Assembly: GCA_027486415.1 (NCBI GenBank)
Contig: JAIXPC010000008.1
Coordinates: 186,001 to 250,000 of the forward strand
Reading direction: 5' to 3'
Source: Sphingomonadales bacterium
GTDB taxonomy: Bacteria > Pseudomonadota > Alphaproteobacteria > Sphingomonadales > Sphingomonadaceae
DNA length: 64,000 nucleotides
Shown here: positions 16,573 to 25,754 of the stretch, piece after piece
Layout: each line of letters starts with the position of its first letter
Position numbering within the stretch: the stretch's first letter is position 1
Position numbers and translations under genes: made by a program
Notes under the pieces: model-generated
Told to the model about the DNA's origin: nothing
The model's database searches: none
Seen by the model: only the letters and a program-made list of their open reading frames with translations

Positions 16573-17940
16573 TCAGGCGGCGTTTTCAAGGCCATATTGC
16601 TTGAGCAGGTCATAGAGGGTGGGCCGGCTGATGCCGAGGATCTTGGCGGCCTGGCTGACATTGCCGTCGGCGCGCACCATGGCGCGGCGGATGGCCAGCC
16701 GATCGGCAGTCTCGCGCGCGTATTTCAGGGTCAGCGCCGCCTCGTCGCCAGCGTTGACCAGATCGAGATCGCTGGCCGTCAGCCGGCTGCCTTCGGCCAT
16801 GATCACCGCGCGCTTCACCCGGTTTTCCAGTTCGCGCACGTTTCCCGGCCAGTGCCAATCCGAAATGGCAGCGATGGCGTCGGGGGTCAGCCCCTTGAAA
16901 TCACGGCCATTCTCGCGCGCGAAGCGGGTCACGAAATATTGCGCCAGCAGGGCGGCATCGCCGGGGCGTTCCTTCAGGCCGGGAATGCGGACGACGATTT
17001 CAGCGAGGCGGTAATAGAGATCCTCGCGGAACCGGCCGGCGGCGATCATCGCATCCAGATCCTGATGGGTGGCGCACACGATCCGCACATCCACCGGGAT
17101 CGCCTTGCGGCCGCCCACGCGCTCGATCACCCGTTCCTGCAGGAAGCGCAGCAGTTTCACCTGAAGCGGCAGCGGGATATCGCCCACTTCATCGAGGAAC
17201 AGCGTGCCGCCTTCGGCCATCTCGATCTTGCCGGGCTGGGTTTTCACCGCGCCGGTGAACGCGCCGCGTTCATAACCGAACAGTTCGGATTCCAGCAGAT
17301 TTTCCGGAATGGCGGCGCAGTTGATCGCCACGAACGGCTGATCGGCCCTGGCCGAGGCATTGTGCAGCCCGCGCGCCAGCAGTTCCTTGCCGGTGCCCGA
17401 CGCGCCCAGCAGCATCACCGAGACATTGGCGCTGGCGACGCGTTCGACCATGCGCGCCACCTTGATCATTTCGGGCGCGGCGGTGACGATGCCGCCCAGC
17501 ACCTTGTCACCCCCGCCGCCGCTGGCGGCATCGGCCAGCCGGCGGTTTTCCGCTTCCAGCTCGGCCACGTGATAGGCACGGCGAACGATCAGGCCCAGTT
17601 CGTCGATATCAACGGGCTTGTGATAGAAATCAAAGGCACCCATGGCGATGGCGCGCCGCGCGCTGTCCCGCGCGCCGTGGCCCGATGCCACGATCACCTT
17701 GGTGGCCGGGCGCGCAGCAAGAATAGCCTCCAGCGTGGCAAAGCCTTCCGACACGCCATCGGGATCGGGCGGCAGGCCCAGATCCAGCGTCACCACGCTC
17801 GGCTGATGCGCGCGCAGCGCCTCCAGCGCGGCCTCGCGGTCGCCGGCGATGATCACCTGCTGATCCTCGTAACTCCATTTCAGCTGGCGCTGCAGACCGG
17901 CATCATCCTCGATCACCAGCAACTTTGGCTTGTCACTCAC
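16573..17940 (-). CDS. prsR: PrsR, PEP-CTERM-system sigma54 response regulator
   Basis: PrsR activates sigma54 promoters of PEP-CTERM and exopolysaccharide genes after phosphorylation by PrsK. The 455-residue product has a receiver domain (IEDD near 10-13, phospho-acceptor D53 in [10 protein letters not shown]), an AAA+ domain with Walker A GASGTGKE (179-186), GAFTGA (226-231) and [13 protein letters not shown], and a C-terminal Fis-type HTH ([19 protein letters not shown]). It starts with GTG, overlapping the prsK stop by 4 bases. The kinase partner and the PEP-CTERM genes in this window support PrsR over a generic NtrC protein. Confidence 0.9.
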   Translation of the reverse strand: MSDKPKLLVIEDDAGLQRQLKWSYEDQQVIIAGDREAALEALRAHQPSVVTLDLGLPPDPDGVSEGFATLEAILAARPATKVIVASGHGARDSARRAIAMGAFDFYHKPVDIDELGLIVRRAYHVAELEAENRRLADAASGGGGDKVLGGIVTAAPEMIKVARMVERVASANVSVMLLGASGTGKELLARGLHNASARADQPFVAINCAAIPENLLESELFGYERGAFTGAVKTQPGKIEMAEGGTLFLDEVGDIPLPLQVKLLRFLQERVIERVGGRKAIPVDVRIVCATHQDLDAMIAAGRFREDLYYRLAEIVVRIPGLKERPGDAALLAQYFVTRFARENGRDFKGLTPDAIAAISDWHWPGNVRELENRVKRAVIMAEGSRLTASDLDLVNAGDEAALTLKYARETADRLAIRRAMVRADGNVSQAAKILGISRPTLYDLLKQYGLENAA

Positions 17941-20042
17941 ACATGTTCCCCTGTCAGCTGTCGGGCGCCTGCGCCGATCTCGCCTGCCATCGGCAGGCTG
18001 ATGGTGAAGCTGGTGCCTTCCCCTTCGCGGCTGGCCACATCCAGCCGGCCGCCGTGGGCGCGCACGATTTCCCGGGCTTCATAAGCGCCGATGCCGAACC
18101 CCCCCGGTTTGGTGGAGGTGAACGGCTGAAACAATTCCTGCCGGATGAAGCGCGCCGACATGCCGTGGCCACGATCGGCCAGCGTCACCACCACTTCGCT
18201 GCCGGCCGCCGCCACATCGAGGCGGATCGGCGCGCCGGCTGGCGAGGCATCGATGGCGTTCTGCAGCAGGTGGGCGAACATCTGTTCCAGCCGGGCCGGA
18301 TCGCCGCGCACCAGCAGCGCCGTGGCATCATCGGGCAGGGACAGGCTGAGCGCCGGCCACGCCCCGCGCCGGGTCCGCACCAGATCGCCGAGCAGGCCGG
18401 TGATCGACACGTCGCGGTCGCTGGTGCCGGCCCCGGTGGCCCGCTGCGACAGCCAGCCCAGCAGCGCGTTCATCTTGCCGACCGATTCCTTCAGCGTCGC
18501 CACCATGTCGCTGCGGAATTCCGGGTTGTCGGCATGGCGTTCGGCGTTGCGGGCGAGCAGCGACAACTGGCTGACCAGGTTCTTGATGTCGTGCAGGATG
18601 AAGGCAAAGCGCCGGTTGAACTCCTCGAACCGGCGGGCTTCCTCCAGCGCCGACTGGCCGCGGCTTTCGGCAACATAGGAGCCAACCTGGCGGCCCAGCG
18701 TCTTCAGCAGTTCCTCGTCTTCCCAGCCCAGCCGGCGCGGCACCAGGCTGCGGCCTATCAGCAGCACGCCGGCCAGTGCATCGCGGTTGAAGGCCGGGAT
18801 CACCAGCCAGTACCGCCGCTCCGCCGCCAGCCAGGCCGGCAGTTCCGGCGCATCCGGCATCTCGCCGGCGCGCACAAGATCGAGATCGAGCACCCGGTCC
18901 TGCGCCACCCAGTTCAACAGCGGGCTGCCCAGCGCCAGCGGTTCGGGCGGGCGGCTTTCCATGCGCCAGGTGGCGAGCGGCACCAGCCGATCCTCGTCGG
19001 GCACCAGCAGCCAGCCGCCGCGCGCATCCAGAACGCTGGCCACCGCCTGCACCACGCGTTCGGGCAGGCCCTGCGCGTCTTCAGGGGCGGACACGGTGGC
19101 GATGAAGCGCAGCCACTCGCTGCGATAATCATATTGGTAACGATAGAAATTGCGCGCGATCGTCACCCTGAGCCAGGCGCGGAACCGATCCGAAACGACG
19201 ACGACCACGCCCAGCATGATGGTGCCGAACAGGAAGGTGACCTGCAGCAGCGTGCCCCAGCTGCCGCCGACCAGTTTCAGGCCATAGGCCAGCACCGACA
19301 TGGCGATTAGGTAGAAACCGACGCCGGAAAAGGCGACCGTCTGGAAGGCGACGTTGCGGGAAACGCGGGCGCCCTGCACCCAGGCATCGCGCGCGGCAAA
19401 CACGAACAGCAGCACCAGCAGCGCATTCACCGCGCCGCGGATATTGTAGAGATCAACCGATCCCGGCGGCACCAGAAAGGCCAGCGTGTAGAAATTGAGA
19501 TCATAGAGGAACAGCCCCGCCAGACCGATGGCCAGCAGCCGATAGCCCGATCGCTGCCCGCCCCCGGAGGCGATGTAGAGATTGTGGCTGAGCACGACGC
19601 CGGTGACCGACACCGCGATGCGCGCGACAAGGAACAGGCTGGCCGACACGTCGCCTTCGCCGGTGAGCGCATTGCGGCCCACGCCATGGAGATCGGCAGC
19701 GAACTGGAGCGACACCACGAAGCCCAGGAGGGTGCCCAGCCACAGCGCCGAACGCGCCTCGCCGCCACCGCCCAGCCAGGTCGGGCGCAAGAGGTGCAGC
19801 AGCAGGCCGACCCACGCGCCGACCTTCAGGGTTTGCAGGGGGGAAATCCACGGTTGCAGCGCAGGATCAATGACGTAAGCGGCCACAAAGCAGGCGGCCC
19901 ACAGCGTCGTCGCCAGCGCCGCGCCCGCCAGCCAGTGATTGATGCCATTGGACTGGCGGGTGACGGCGACCACGAACAGCCCGGCAAAGGCGATCATCGC
20001 CAGCAGGTGACTGAACAGGCCGACATCGGTCAGCGCGATCAT
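17937..20042 (-). CDS. prsK: PrsK, PEP-CTERM-system membrane histidine kinase
   Basis: This 701-residue sensor kinase has eight or so membrane segments in the first ~300 residues, a GAF-like sensor domain (about 310-460), a phospho-acceptor His near residue 484 (FAFILHDIKNLVSQL) and an ATPase domain with LLQNAIDAS, ADRGHGM and GGFGIGAYEAREI. The multi-TM/GAF/kinase layout and the adjacent regulator are diagnostic of PrsK. I chose the ATG at 20042; the frame continues far upstream without support. Confidence 0.9.
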   Translation of the reverse strand: MIALTDVGLFSHLLAMIAFAGLFVVAVTRQSNGINHWLAGAALATTLWAACFVAAYVIDPALQPWISPLQTLKVGAWVGLLLHLLRPTWLGGGGEARSALWLGTLLGFVVSLQFAADLHGVGRNALTGEGDVSASLFLVARIAVSVTGVVLSHNLYIASGGGQRSGYRLLAIGLAGLFLYDLNFYTLAFLVPPGSVDLYNIRGAVNALLVLLFVFAARDAWVQGARVSRNVAFQTVAFSGVGFYLIAMSVLAYGLKLVGGSWGTLLQVTFLFGTIMLGVVVVVSDRFRAWLRVTIARNFYRYQYDYRSEWLRFIATVSAPEDAQGLPERVVQAVASVLDARGGWLLVPDEDRLVPLATWRMESRPPEPLALGSPLLNWVAQDRVLDLDLVRAGEMPDAPELPAWLAAERRYWLVIPAFNRDALAGVLLIGRSLVPRRLGWEDEELLKTLGRQVGSYVAESRGQSALEEARRFEEFNRRFAFILHDIKNLVSQLSLLARNAERHADNPEFRSDMVATLKESVGKMNALLGWLSQRATGAGTSDRDVSITGLLGDLVRTRRGAWPALSLSLPDDATALLVRGDPARLEQMFAHLLQNAIDASPAGAPIRLDVAAAGSEVVVTLADRGHGMSARFIRQELFQPFTSTKPGGFGIGAYEAREIVRAHGGRLDVASREGEGTSFTISLPMAGEIGAGARQLTGEHV

Positions 20043-20172
20043 GGCGCCCCCGATCCCCTGAACTTTGCCGCTGCCACCACGATCCTTGCCCCCGGTAAAT
20101 ACGCACAGGTTGATGGGTTGTAATGCGATTAGCGTTGCAGCGCCATCTTTTGACGCAACATCAACGCCACTG

Positions 20173-20192
20173 ATCATGTCGGATGACATGAT
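20173..20192. promoter_or_regulatory. MarR operator upstream of the efflux operon
   Basis: Perfect 8-bp inverted repeat ATCATGTC-GGAT-GACATGAT, 26 bases before the marR start codon. Its size and symmetry fit a MarR dimer site. It covers the alternative ATG at 20176, favouring the start at 20218. Confidence 0.7.
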
Positions 20193-20217
20193 AAGCATGT
20201 GTGCTAATATCGGGGCG

Positions 20218-20685
20218 ATGAGCCAGTCAGCGCCCGAAACCCCTGCCCCGCCCTTTCCGATGGCCGATACGATCGGCGTGCTGGTGTCGGACGCCGCGCG
20301 GCTGCTGCGCCGGCGGTTCGATGCGCGGGCGCGGCGGATCGGCGTGTCGCGGGCGCAGTGGCAGGTGCTGATCGCGCTGGCGCGGCACGAAGGCATCAAC
20401 CAGGCCGGGCTGGCGGAGCGGCTGGAGGTGGAGACGATCACGGTAGGCCGCATGGTCGACCGGCTGGAAGAGGCCGGGCTGGTGGAACGCCGCGCCGATC
20501 CGGCAGACCGGCGGGCGTGGCGCTTGTTCCTCACCGCCCGTGCCCACCCGATCCTGGCCGAACTGCACGAGGTGGCAGGCGAGGTGCGCGCCGAGATGCT
20601 GGCCGGCATCAGCGCCGCCGAGGAAGCGGCGTTGCGGGCGGTGCTGACGCAGCTGCGCGCCAATCTGTCGGGCCGGGAAGGATGA
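20218..20685 (+). CDS. MarR-family repressor of the adjacent efflux pump
   Basis: A 155-residue winged-helix regulator with the MarR core: VSRAQWQVLIALARHEGINQ, the recognition helix region LAERLEVETITVGRMVDRL and the wing LVERRADPADRRAW. It is the first gene of a marR-emrA-emrB operon with ATGA/GTGA overlaps, so it probably represses its own operon and is released by toxic ligands. The palindromic operator lies directly upstream. Confidence 0.88.
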   Translation: MSQSAPETPAPPFPMADTIGVLVSDAARLLRRRFDARARRIGVSRAQWQVLIALARHEGINQAGLAERLEVETITVGRMVDRLEEAGLVERRADPADRRAWRLFLTARAHPILAELHEVAGEVRAEMLAGISAAEEAALRAVLTQLRANLSGREG

Positions 20686-21722
20686 ACCAGGTGAACGCGC
20701 GGATCGATCCCCCGGTTGGCGAAACCCCGGCGAAAGGCCGCTGGCGCACCCGGCTGCTGATGCTGTCGGTGCCGCTGCTGGTGGTGGGTGCCGGCCTGTG
20801 GCTGTGGCTGTCGGGGCTGGGCCAGGTGACGACCGACAATGCCTATGTGCGCGTCGACAAGCTGGCGATCTCCAGCGACATTTCGAGCCGGGTGCGGCGG
20901 GTTCATGTGTCTGAAAACACGCCGGTGAAACGCGGCCAGGTGCTGATCGAGCTGGTCGACACGCCGTTCAGGATCGCGCTGGCGCAGGCCGAAGCCCGGC
21001 TGGCCGATGCGCGCCGGCAGGTGCGTGGATTGCGGAACGATACCGGCGGCAGTGCGGCTGACGTGGCGGCCAAGCGCGAGGCGCTGGGCTTTGCGCTGAC
21101 CGAGCTCGATCGCCAGCAGACTTTGATTGCACGCGGCTTTGCCACGCGGGCGCGGCTGCAGCAGGCCGAATTCGCCGTCGCCAACGCGCGGGCGGAACTG
21201 AACCGCGCGCTGGCCGACGATGCCGCCGCGCGCACCGCGGCCAATGGTGCCGCAGACGTGGAACAGCACCCGCTGGTGATGGCGGCGGCCGCCGCGCGCG
21301 ACCGGGCACAGTTCGAACTGGATCGCACCCGCATCATCTCGCCGGCCAATGGCGTTGCCACCCAGACCAGCCGCGTGCTGCCCGGCCAGGTCATGGTGCA
21401 GGGCGTCGCCACGCTTTCGGTGATGGTGACCGACAGCGCCTATGTCGAGGCGAATTTCAAGGAAACCGAGCTGAAGGACATGAAGGTCGGCCAGCGCGCC
21501 GAGGTGACGCTGGATGCCTTTCCGGATCGACCGCTGACGGGCCGCGTCGAATCCATCGGGGTTGGCACCGGCAGCGAATTTTCGGTGCTGCCGGCGCAGA
21601 ATGCCACCGGCAACTGGGTGAAGGTGGTGCAGCGCGTGCCGGTGCGGATCGCGCTGGAAACCCGGCCCGATGTGCCGCTGATCGCCGGCCTGTCCGCCGA
21701 AGTGAAGGTGATCACCAGGTGA
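20682..21722 (+). CDS. emrA: EmrA/HlyD-type efflux periplasmic adaptor
   Basis: This adaptor links an inner-membrane MFS pump to an outer-membrane channel. The 346-residue product has one N-terminal membrane helix (LLMLSVPLLVVGAGLWLWL), a split biotinyl-lipoyl domain (VSENTPVKRGQVLIELVD and RIISPANGVATQT), a long coiled-coil hairpin (~residues 95-205) and a beta-barrel domain (VEANFKETELKDMKVGQRAEV). The start overlaps the marR stop as ATGA. No outer-membrane TolC partner is in the window. Confidence 0.9.
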   Translation: MNQVNARIDPPVGETPAKGRWRTRLLMLSVPLLVVGAGLWLWLSGLGQVTTDNAYVRVDKLAISSDISSRVRRVHVSENTPVKRGQVLIELVDTPFRIALAQAEARLADARRQVRGLRNDTGGSAADVAAKREALGFALTELDRQQTLIARGFATRARLQQAEFAVANARAELNRALADDAAARTAANGAADVEQHPLVMAAAAARDRAQFELDRTRIISPANGVATQTSRVLPGQVMVQGVATLSVMVTDSAYVEANFKETELKDMKVGQRAEVTLDAFPDRPLTGRVESIGVGTGSEFSVLPAQNATGNWVKVVQRVPVRIALETRPDVPLIAGLSAEVKVITR

Positions 21723-23248
21723 GCAGCGCCGCGCCGTCCGTGCGCGCCGACGCATCGCCGCTGGTGGTAACACTGGTGGTGATGCTTGGCAGCTTCATGA
21801 CGGTGCTGGATTCGACCATCGCCAATGTCGCGCTGCCGCATATGCAGCCCAGTCTGAACGCGGCGGCTGACAGCATCACCTGGGTGCTGACCAGCTATAT
21901 CGTCGCCACCGCCATCGCGACGCCGCTCACCGGCTGGCTGGCGGCGCGGCTGGGCCGGCGCACCCTGTTCCTGTGGAGCGTGGCAGCGTTCACGGCGGCA
22001 TCGGTGCTGTGCGGGATCGCCGGCAGCCTTGAGGAAATGGTGGTCTATCGCATGGTGCAGGGCGCGGCAGGCGCGTTCCTTGCGCCGCTGGGCCAGGCCT
22101 ATGTTCTTGACGTGTGGCCGCAGGAAAAGCACGGGCCGGCCATGGCGTGGTGGGGCGTCGGCATCATGGTGGGGCCCATCCTGGGGCCGGTTGTCGGCGG
22201 CTGGCTGACCGACAGTTTCGACTGGCGCTGGGTGTTCCTGATCAACCTGCCGTTCGGCGTGATCTGCTTCACCTGGGCCGCCGCCGTGCTGCCCGAACCC
22301 AAACTGCCGCAACGCCGGTTCGACATGACGGGGTTCGCGCTGCTGGCACTGGGCATGGCGGCGCTGCAACTGGGCCTTGATCGCGGCCAGCATCTCGACT
22401 GGCTGGAAAGCTGGGAGGTGCGCGCCGAATTCGGGGTGGCGGTGGCGGCCTTGTGGGCCTTTGGCGTCCACGCCCTGTCCCGCCCCGGCGCGATTGTCGA
22501 TCGCGCCCTGCTCACCGACAGGAATGCCATCACCGGAATGCTGTTCATCACGCTGGTCGGCTTCCTGCTGGTGGCGACGACGGCGCTGCTGCCCACAATG
22601 GTGCAGACGCTGTATGGCTATCCGGTGGTGGCGGCCGGCGAGCTGATGATGCCGCGCGGCATCGGCATGATGCTGGCGATGATGTCGGCCGGGCAGATGC
22701 TGGGGCGCGGCATCGATCCGCGGCGGATGCTGGCGACAGGCTTTGCCACCACCGGGGCGGCGCTGTGGGGCATGAGCGGCTTTTCCCCCGATCAGGGCGC
22801 GTGGCCGTTCATCATCACCGGGTTCTTCCAGGGCGCCGGGCTGGGCCTGATCTTCGTGCCGCTGAACACCGTCGCCTTTGCCAGCCTGCCGATGGCGCTG
22901 CGAACCGATGCCTCCGCCATCTATATGCTGCTCAGGAACATCGGTGGTTCCATCGGCATCAGCGTGGCGGTGGCCATGCTGGAACGGCAGACGCAGATCA
23001 GCCACGCCGATCTGGGCAGCGGCATCACCCCGTTCAGCCAGCCCTGGGCCGATCCCGCCACGCTTGCCGCGGCCGGCGCTGGCGCGGTGGTGGCGCTGCT
23101 GGATGGCGCCGTGAACAAACAGGCGCTGATGATCGCCTATATCGACGTGTTCCGTGCCATGGCGATCATGGCGGTGAGCGTGCTGCCGCTGCTGCTGTTG
23201 CTGAAGCGCCCGGCCCCGCGCGCGCCGCAGGTGCACCTGGCCGATTAG
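21719..23248 (+). CDS. emrB: EmrB/QacA-type MFS multidrug transporter (DHA2, 14 TM)
   Basis: A 509-residue proton antiporter of the DHA2 family. Early motifs are FMTVLDSTIANVALPHM (TM1, motif D1 region), GWLAARLGRRTLFLW (motif A) and GPILGPVVGGWLTDSFDWRW (motif C region, typical for exporters). It starts at GTG, overlapping emrA by 4 bases, and completes a marR-emrA-emrB drug or fatty-acid efflux operon. Confidence 0.92.
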   Translation: MSSAAPSVRADASPLVVTLVVMLGSFMTVLDSTIANVALPHMQPSLNAAADSITWVLTSYIVATAIATPLTGWLAARLGRRTLFLWSVAAFTAASVLCGIAGSLEEMVVYRMVQGAAGAFLAPLGQAYVLDVWPQEKHGPAMAWWGVGIMVGPILGPVVGGWLTDSFDWRWVFLINLPFGVICFTWAAAVLPEPKLPQRRFDMTGFALLALGMAALQLGLDRGQHLDWLESWEVRAEFGVAVAALWAFGVHALSRPGAIVDRALLTDRNAITGMLFITLVGFLLVATTALLPTMVQTLYGYPVVAAGELMMPRGIGMMLAMMSAGQMLGRGIDPRRMLATGFATTGAALWGMSGFSPDQGAWPFIITGFFQGAGLGLIFVPLNTVAFASLPMALRTDASAIYMLLRNIGGSIGISVAVAMLERQTQISHADLGSGITPFSQPWADPATLAAAGAGAVVALLDGAVNKQALMIAYIDVFRAMAIMAVSVLPLLLLLKRPAPRAPQVHLAD

Positions 23249-23616
23249 ACCGGCGGCGGCACCAGCCCGACCAGCCGCATCACCACGGCCTGTGCCACCA
23301 TCACCAGCAGCCACCACAGGCAGGCGCGGGCAATCTTTGCCCAGCGTTGTCCGGCCATCAGCAGCGACGTGGCCAGCGCCGGCACCACGAAACCGGCCCA
23401 GATGACGACGGCGGAACCGATGGTCATCACCCAGATCGGGGCCTTGGGCGGGGCGAGGATCAGCGCACCGGCCAGGATCGCGCCCAGCCACAGGGTGGAC
23501 AGCAGCGCCACGATCCACGCCGTCACCGTGCGCGGCCGGTCGATGAACTGCGCCAGCAGCAGCGCCAGCAGGGTCGCCAGCCCGATCGGCACGGCGTTCA
23601 GCACGATATAGATCAT
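23245..23616 (-). CDS. Hypothetical four-TM membrane protein
   Basis: The 123-residue product (ATG at 23616, MIYIVLNAVPIG) is almost wholly hydrophobic, with four predicted membrane helices separated by short loops. I recognise no family or catalytic motif. It overlaps the emrB stop by 4 bases in convergent orientation and is divergent from the epimerase gene. An upstream ATG at 23646 is possible. Confidence 0.6.
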   Translation of the reverse strand: MIYIVLNAVPIGLATLLALLLAQFIDRPRTVTAWIVALLSTLWLGAILAGALILAPPKAPIWVMTIGSAVVIWAGFVVPALATSLLMAGQRWAKIARACLWWLLVMVAQAVVMRLVGLVPPPV

Positions 23617-23680
23617 TGCGCCAGCTTGCCGGCTTTCGCGGGCCATGCAAGGGGGAGCCGCATCAAGGAGGAGCCGCGAA

Positions 23681-24124
23681 ATGTCCGAATTGCCGCCGCT
23701 GTTGCTGGGTCGCCTGAACCATGTCGGCATCGCCTGCGTGTCGATCGACGCCACCGTGGCGATGTATGAGCGGCTGTTCGGTGCGACCGTTTCCACCCCG
23801 GCCTTTGACCTGCCGGCGCAGGGTGTGCGCGTGGCCTTCATCGACGTCGCCAACAGCCAGCTGGAGCTGATCGAGCCGCTGGGCGACGACTCGCCCATCC
23901 AAGGGTTCCTGAAGAAGAACCCCAGCGGCGGGCAGCATCACGTGTGTTTCGAGGTGGACGACATCATCGCGGCGCGCGACGCCATGCGGGCGCGGGGGGC
24001 GACGGTGCTGGGCACGGGCGAACCGCGCATGGGCGCGCACGGCGTGCCGGTGATCTTTGTTCACCCGCGCGATACCGGCGGCGTGCTGGTGGAATTGATG
24101 CAAAAGCCCGAAGGGCATCATTGA
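23681..24124 (+). CDS. mce: Methylmalonyl-CoA epimerase
   Basis: This glyoxalase-fold enzyme interconverts the epimers of methylmalonyl-CoA in propionate metabolism. The 147-residue product has two repeated motifs with metal ligands: LNHVGIACVSID, QLELIEPLGDDSPI, HHVCFEVDD and a terminal VELMQ. AAGGAGGAG precedes the ATG at 23681. The methylmalonyl-CoA mutase genes are not in this window. Confidence 0.93.
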   Translation: MSELPPLLLGRLNHVGIACVSIDATVAMYERLFGATVSTPAFDLPAQGVRVAFIDVANSQLELIEPLGDDSPIQGFLKKNPSGGQHHVCFEVDDIIAARDAMRARGATVLGTGEPRMGAHGVPVIFVHPRDTGGVLVELMQKPEGHH

Positions 24125-24131
24125 CACGAAA

Positions 24132-24162
24132 ACGGCACCGCGTGGACGTCACGCGGTGCCGT
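24132..24162. terminator. Hairpin between convergent mce and DUF883 genes
   Basis: Perfect 13-bp arms ACGGCACCGCGTG and CACGCGGTGCCGT around GACGT. It lies just after the mce stop. The T run is weak on both strands, so it may act as a transcript end-stabiliser as much as a terminator. Confidence 0.65.
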
Positions 24163-24195
24163 CTGATCGTCAGCGCCGGGCTTGCGCCCGCTCGC

Positions 24196-24585
24196 TCAAT
24201 CCTTGTTGCGGCCGCTGATCAGCCAGCCGACCACAAAGCCCAGCGCGATGCCGGCGCCAAGGGCAGCCAGCGGCTGTTCCTGCACGGTGGCGCGCACCTT
24301 GGCGGTGCCCTGCTCGGTCAATTCCTGGGCGCGTTCGCGGGCCACGCGGGCCTTTTCCGGGGCGGCGTCGGCCAGTTCGCGGGCCTTGGCGGCGGCCTTG
24401 TCATAGGCGCTGCCGGCGACTTCGCGAGCCTTGCCCATGGCGCGATCAGCCTGGCCCTTCAGATCTTCCTTCAGCTTGGCGACCTTGCCAGCCGCGGCAT
24501 CGGCCTGGTTGCTGTCAACCAGGTGGGGCACCGGCTCGTTGCCGACACTTTCGGTGGTTTCGTCGTAGGTGCCTTCGGTGGCCAT
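24196..24585 (-). CDS. DUF883/ElaB-YqjD-like membrane-anchored protein
   Basis: The 129-residue product has an acidic N-terminus, a long Ala/Lys/Glu helix (about 35-100) and a C-terminal membrane anchor with glycine motif (LGAGIALGFVVGWLISGRNKD). This matches the DUF883 family, whose E. coli members tether ribosomes to the inner membrane in stationary phase. That function is known for the family only. Confidence 0.82.
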   Translation of the reverse strand: MATEGTYDETTESVGNEPVPHLVDSNQADAAAGKVAKLKEDLKGQADRAMGKAREVAGSAYDKAAAKARELADAAPEKARVARERAQELTEQGTAKVRATVQEQPLAALGAGIALGFVVGWLISGRNKD

Positions 24586-24672
24586 GATCGCGATTCCTTT
24601 CGGGCAGCAAATATCGTCATTCGAAATTAGTGCGCGGGGGCGGCATTTTAAAGACCGTATATTCCCGCCTCG

Positions 24673-25080
24673 TCATTCGTCGGTCGTGATGCGGCCACGG
24701 CCTGCCTTGACGGTGGAACGAACCGTCTTGGCGGTCAGCCGCCGTTCCTTCGATCCGCGCGTCGGGCGGGTGGGCCGGCGGGTGATTGGGCGGATGCAGG
24801 CCTGCGCCACCATGTCGGCCAGCCGTTCACGCGCGTCATCGCGGTTGCGCGGCTGATCGCGGAAACGGTTGGCGGTGATGACGATCACGCCATCGGCCGT
24901 CGCCTTCCTGCCGGCGATCTTCAGCAGCCGTTCCTTCACCGCATCGGGCAGACTGGGCGATGCCGCCACGTTGAACCGCAGCTGCACCGCAGAGGAGACC
25001 TTGTTGACGTTCTGCCCGCCGGGGCCACTGGCGCGGACGAACGATTCTTCCAGTTCGTCTTCGGGGATATTTATCGCCAT
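24673..25080 (-). CDS. arfB: Alternative ribosome-rescue factor B (peptidyl-tRNA hydrolase)
   Basis: ArfB frees stalled ribosomes by hydrolysing peptidyl-tRNA. The 135-residue product has the catalytic GGQ in ASGPGGQNVNK, the VQLRF strand and a basic C-terminal tail (KERRLTAKTVRSTVKAGRGR) that in the family occupies the mRNA channel. I chose the ATG at 25080 (MAINIPEDEL); an ATG at 25092 adds four residues. Confidence 0.92.
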   Translation of the reverse strand: MAINIPEDELEESFVRASGPGGQNVNKVSSAVQLRFNVAASPSLPDAVKERLLKIAGRKATADGVIVITANRFRDQPRNRDDARERLADMVAQACIRPITRRPTRPTRGSKERRLTAKTVRSTVKAGRGRITTDE

Positions 25081-25119
25081 GATGCCCGGCATAACCGAAT
25101 CAGGCGCGAAGGGGCAGTC

Positions 25120-25752
25120 ATGATCATCGTCCACCACCTCAACAACAGCCGGTCGCAACGCATCCTCTGGCTGCTGGAGGAGCTGGGCACGCCCTACACG
25201 ATCACGCATTATGCCCGCGATGCCGTCACCAACCTCGCCCCGCCCGAACTGAAGGCGGTGCATCCGCTGGGCAAGTCGCCGGTGATCGAGGCGGATGGCC
25301 AGATCATCTTTGAAAGCGGCGCCATCACCGACTGGATCATCCGCAAGCATGGTGGCGGCCGGCTGATGCCCGCCCCCGGCACGCCTGCGCACGAGGATTA
25401 TCTGATGTGGCTGCACTTTGCCGAAGGATCGGCGATGACGCCGTTCCTGCTGGCGCTGTACACGGCAAGGCTGGGTGATGCCGCCGCGCCGTTGCAGCCG
25501 CGCATCCAGGAACAGATCGGCGCCCACGTCGCCTATCTCAGCCAGTGCCTGGGCAGCAACGACTGGCTGGTGAACAACGAACTTTCCGGCGCAGACATCA
25601 TGATGAGCTTCATCGCCGAAATCGCCGCCATGCAGGGGCTGGGCGCGCATTTTCCCAATGTCGCCGCCTATGCCCGCCGCATCCAGTCCCGCCCGGCATG
25701 GATCGCGGCGGCGGACAAGACCGAGCCGTATAATTTCCGGCTGCCGGAGTGA
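25120..25752 (+). CDS. Glutathione S-transferase
   Basis: A 210-residue GST with an N-terminal thioredoxin-like domain (NNSRSQRILWLLEELGTPY, KSPVIEADGQIIFESGAI) and an all-helical C-terminal domain (ELSGADIMMSFIAEIAAM). The catalytic position near residue 10-12 is Ser, as in beta/theta-like bacterial GSTs. Substrate is unknown. Confidence 0.9.
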   Translation: MIIVHHLNNSRSQRILWLLEELGTPYTITHYARDAVTNLAPPELKAVHPLGKSPVIEADGQIIFESGAITDWIIRKHGGGRLMPAPGTPAHEDYLMWLHFAEGSAMTPFLLALYTARLGDAAAPLQPRIQEQIGAHVAYLSQCLGSNDWLVNNELSGADIMMSFIAEIAAMQGLGAHFPNVAAYARRIQSRPAWIAAADKTEPYNFRLPE

Positions 25753-25754
25753 GC

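Noticed and set aside
17925-19310. Plus-strand 461-codon frame opposite prsK
   Set aside because: Low-complexity His/Gln/Arg translation with no motifs; the opposite strand encodes PrsK with full domain signatures.
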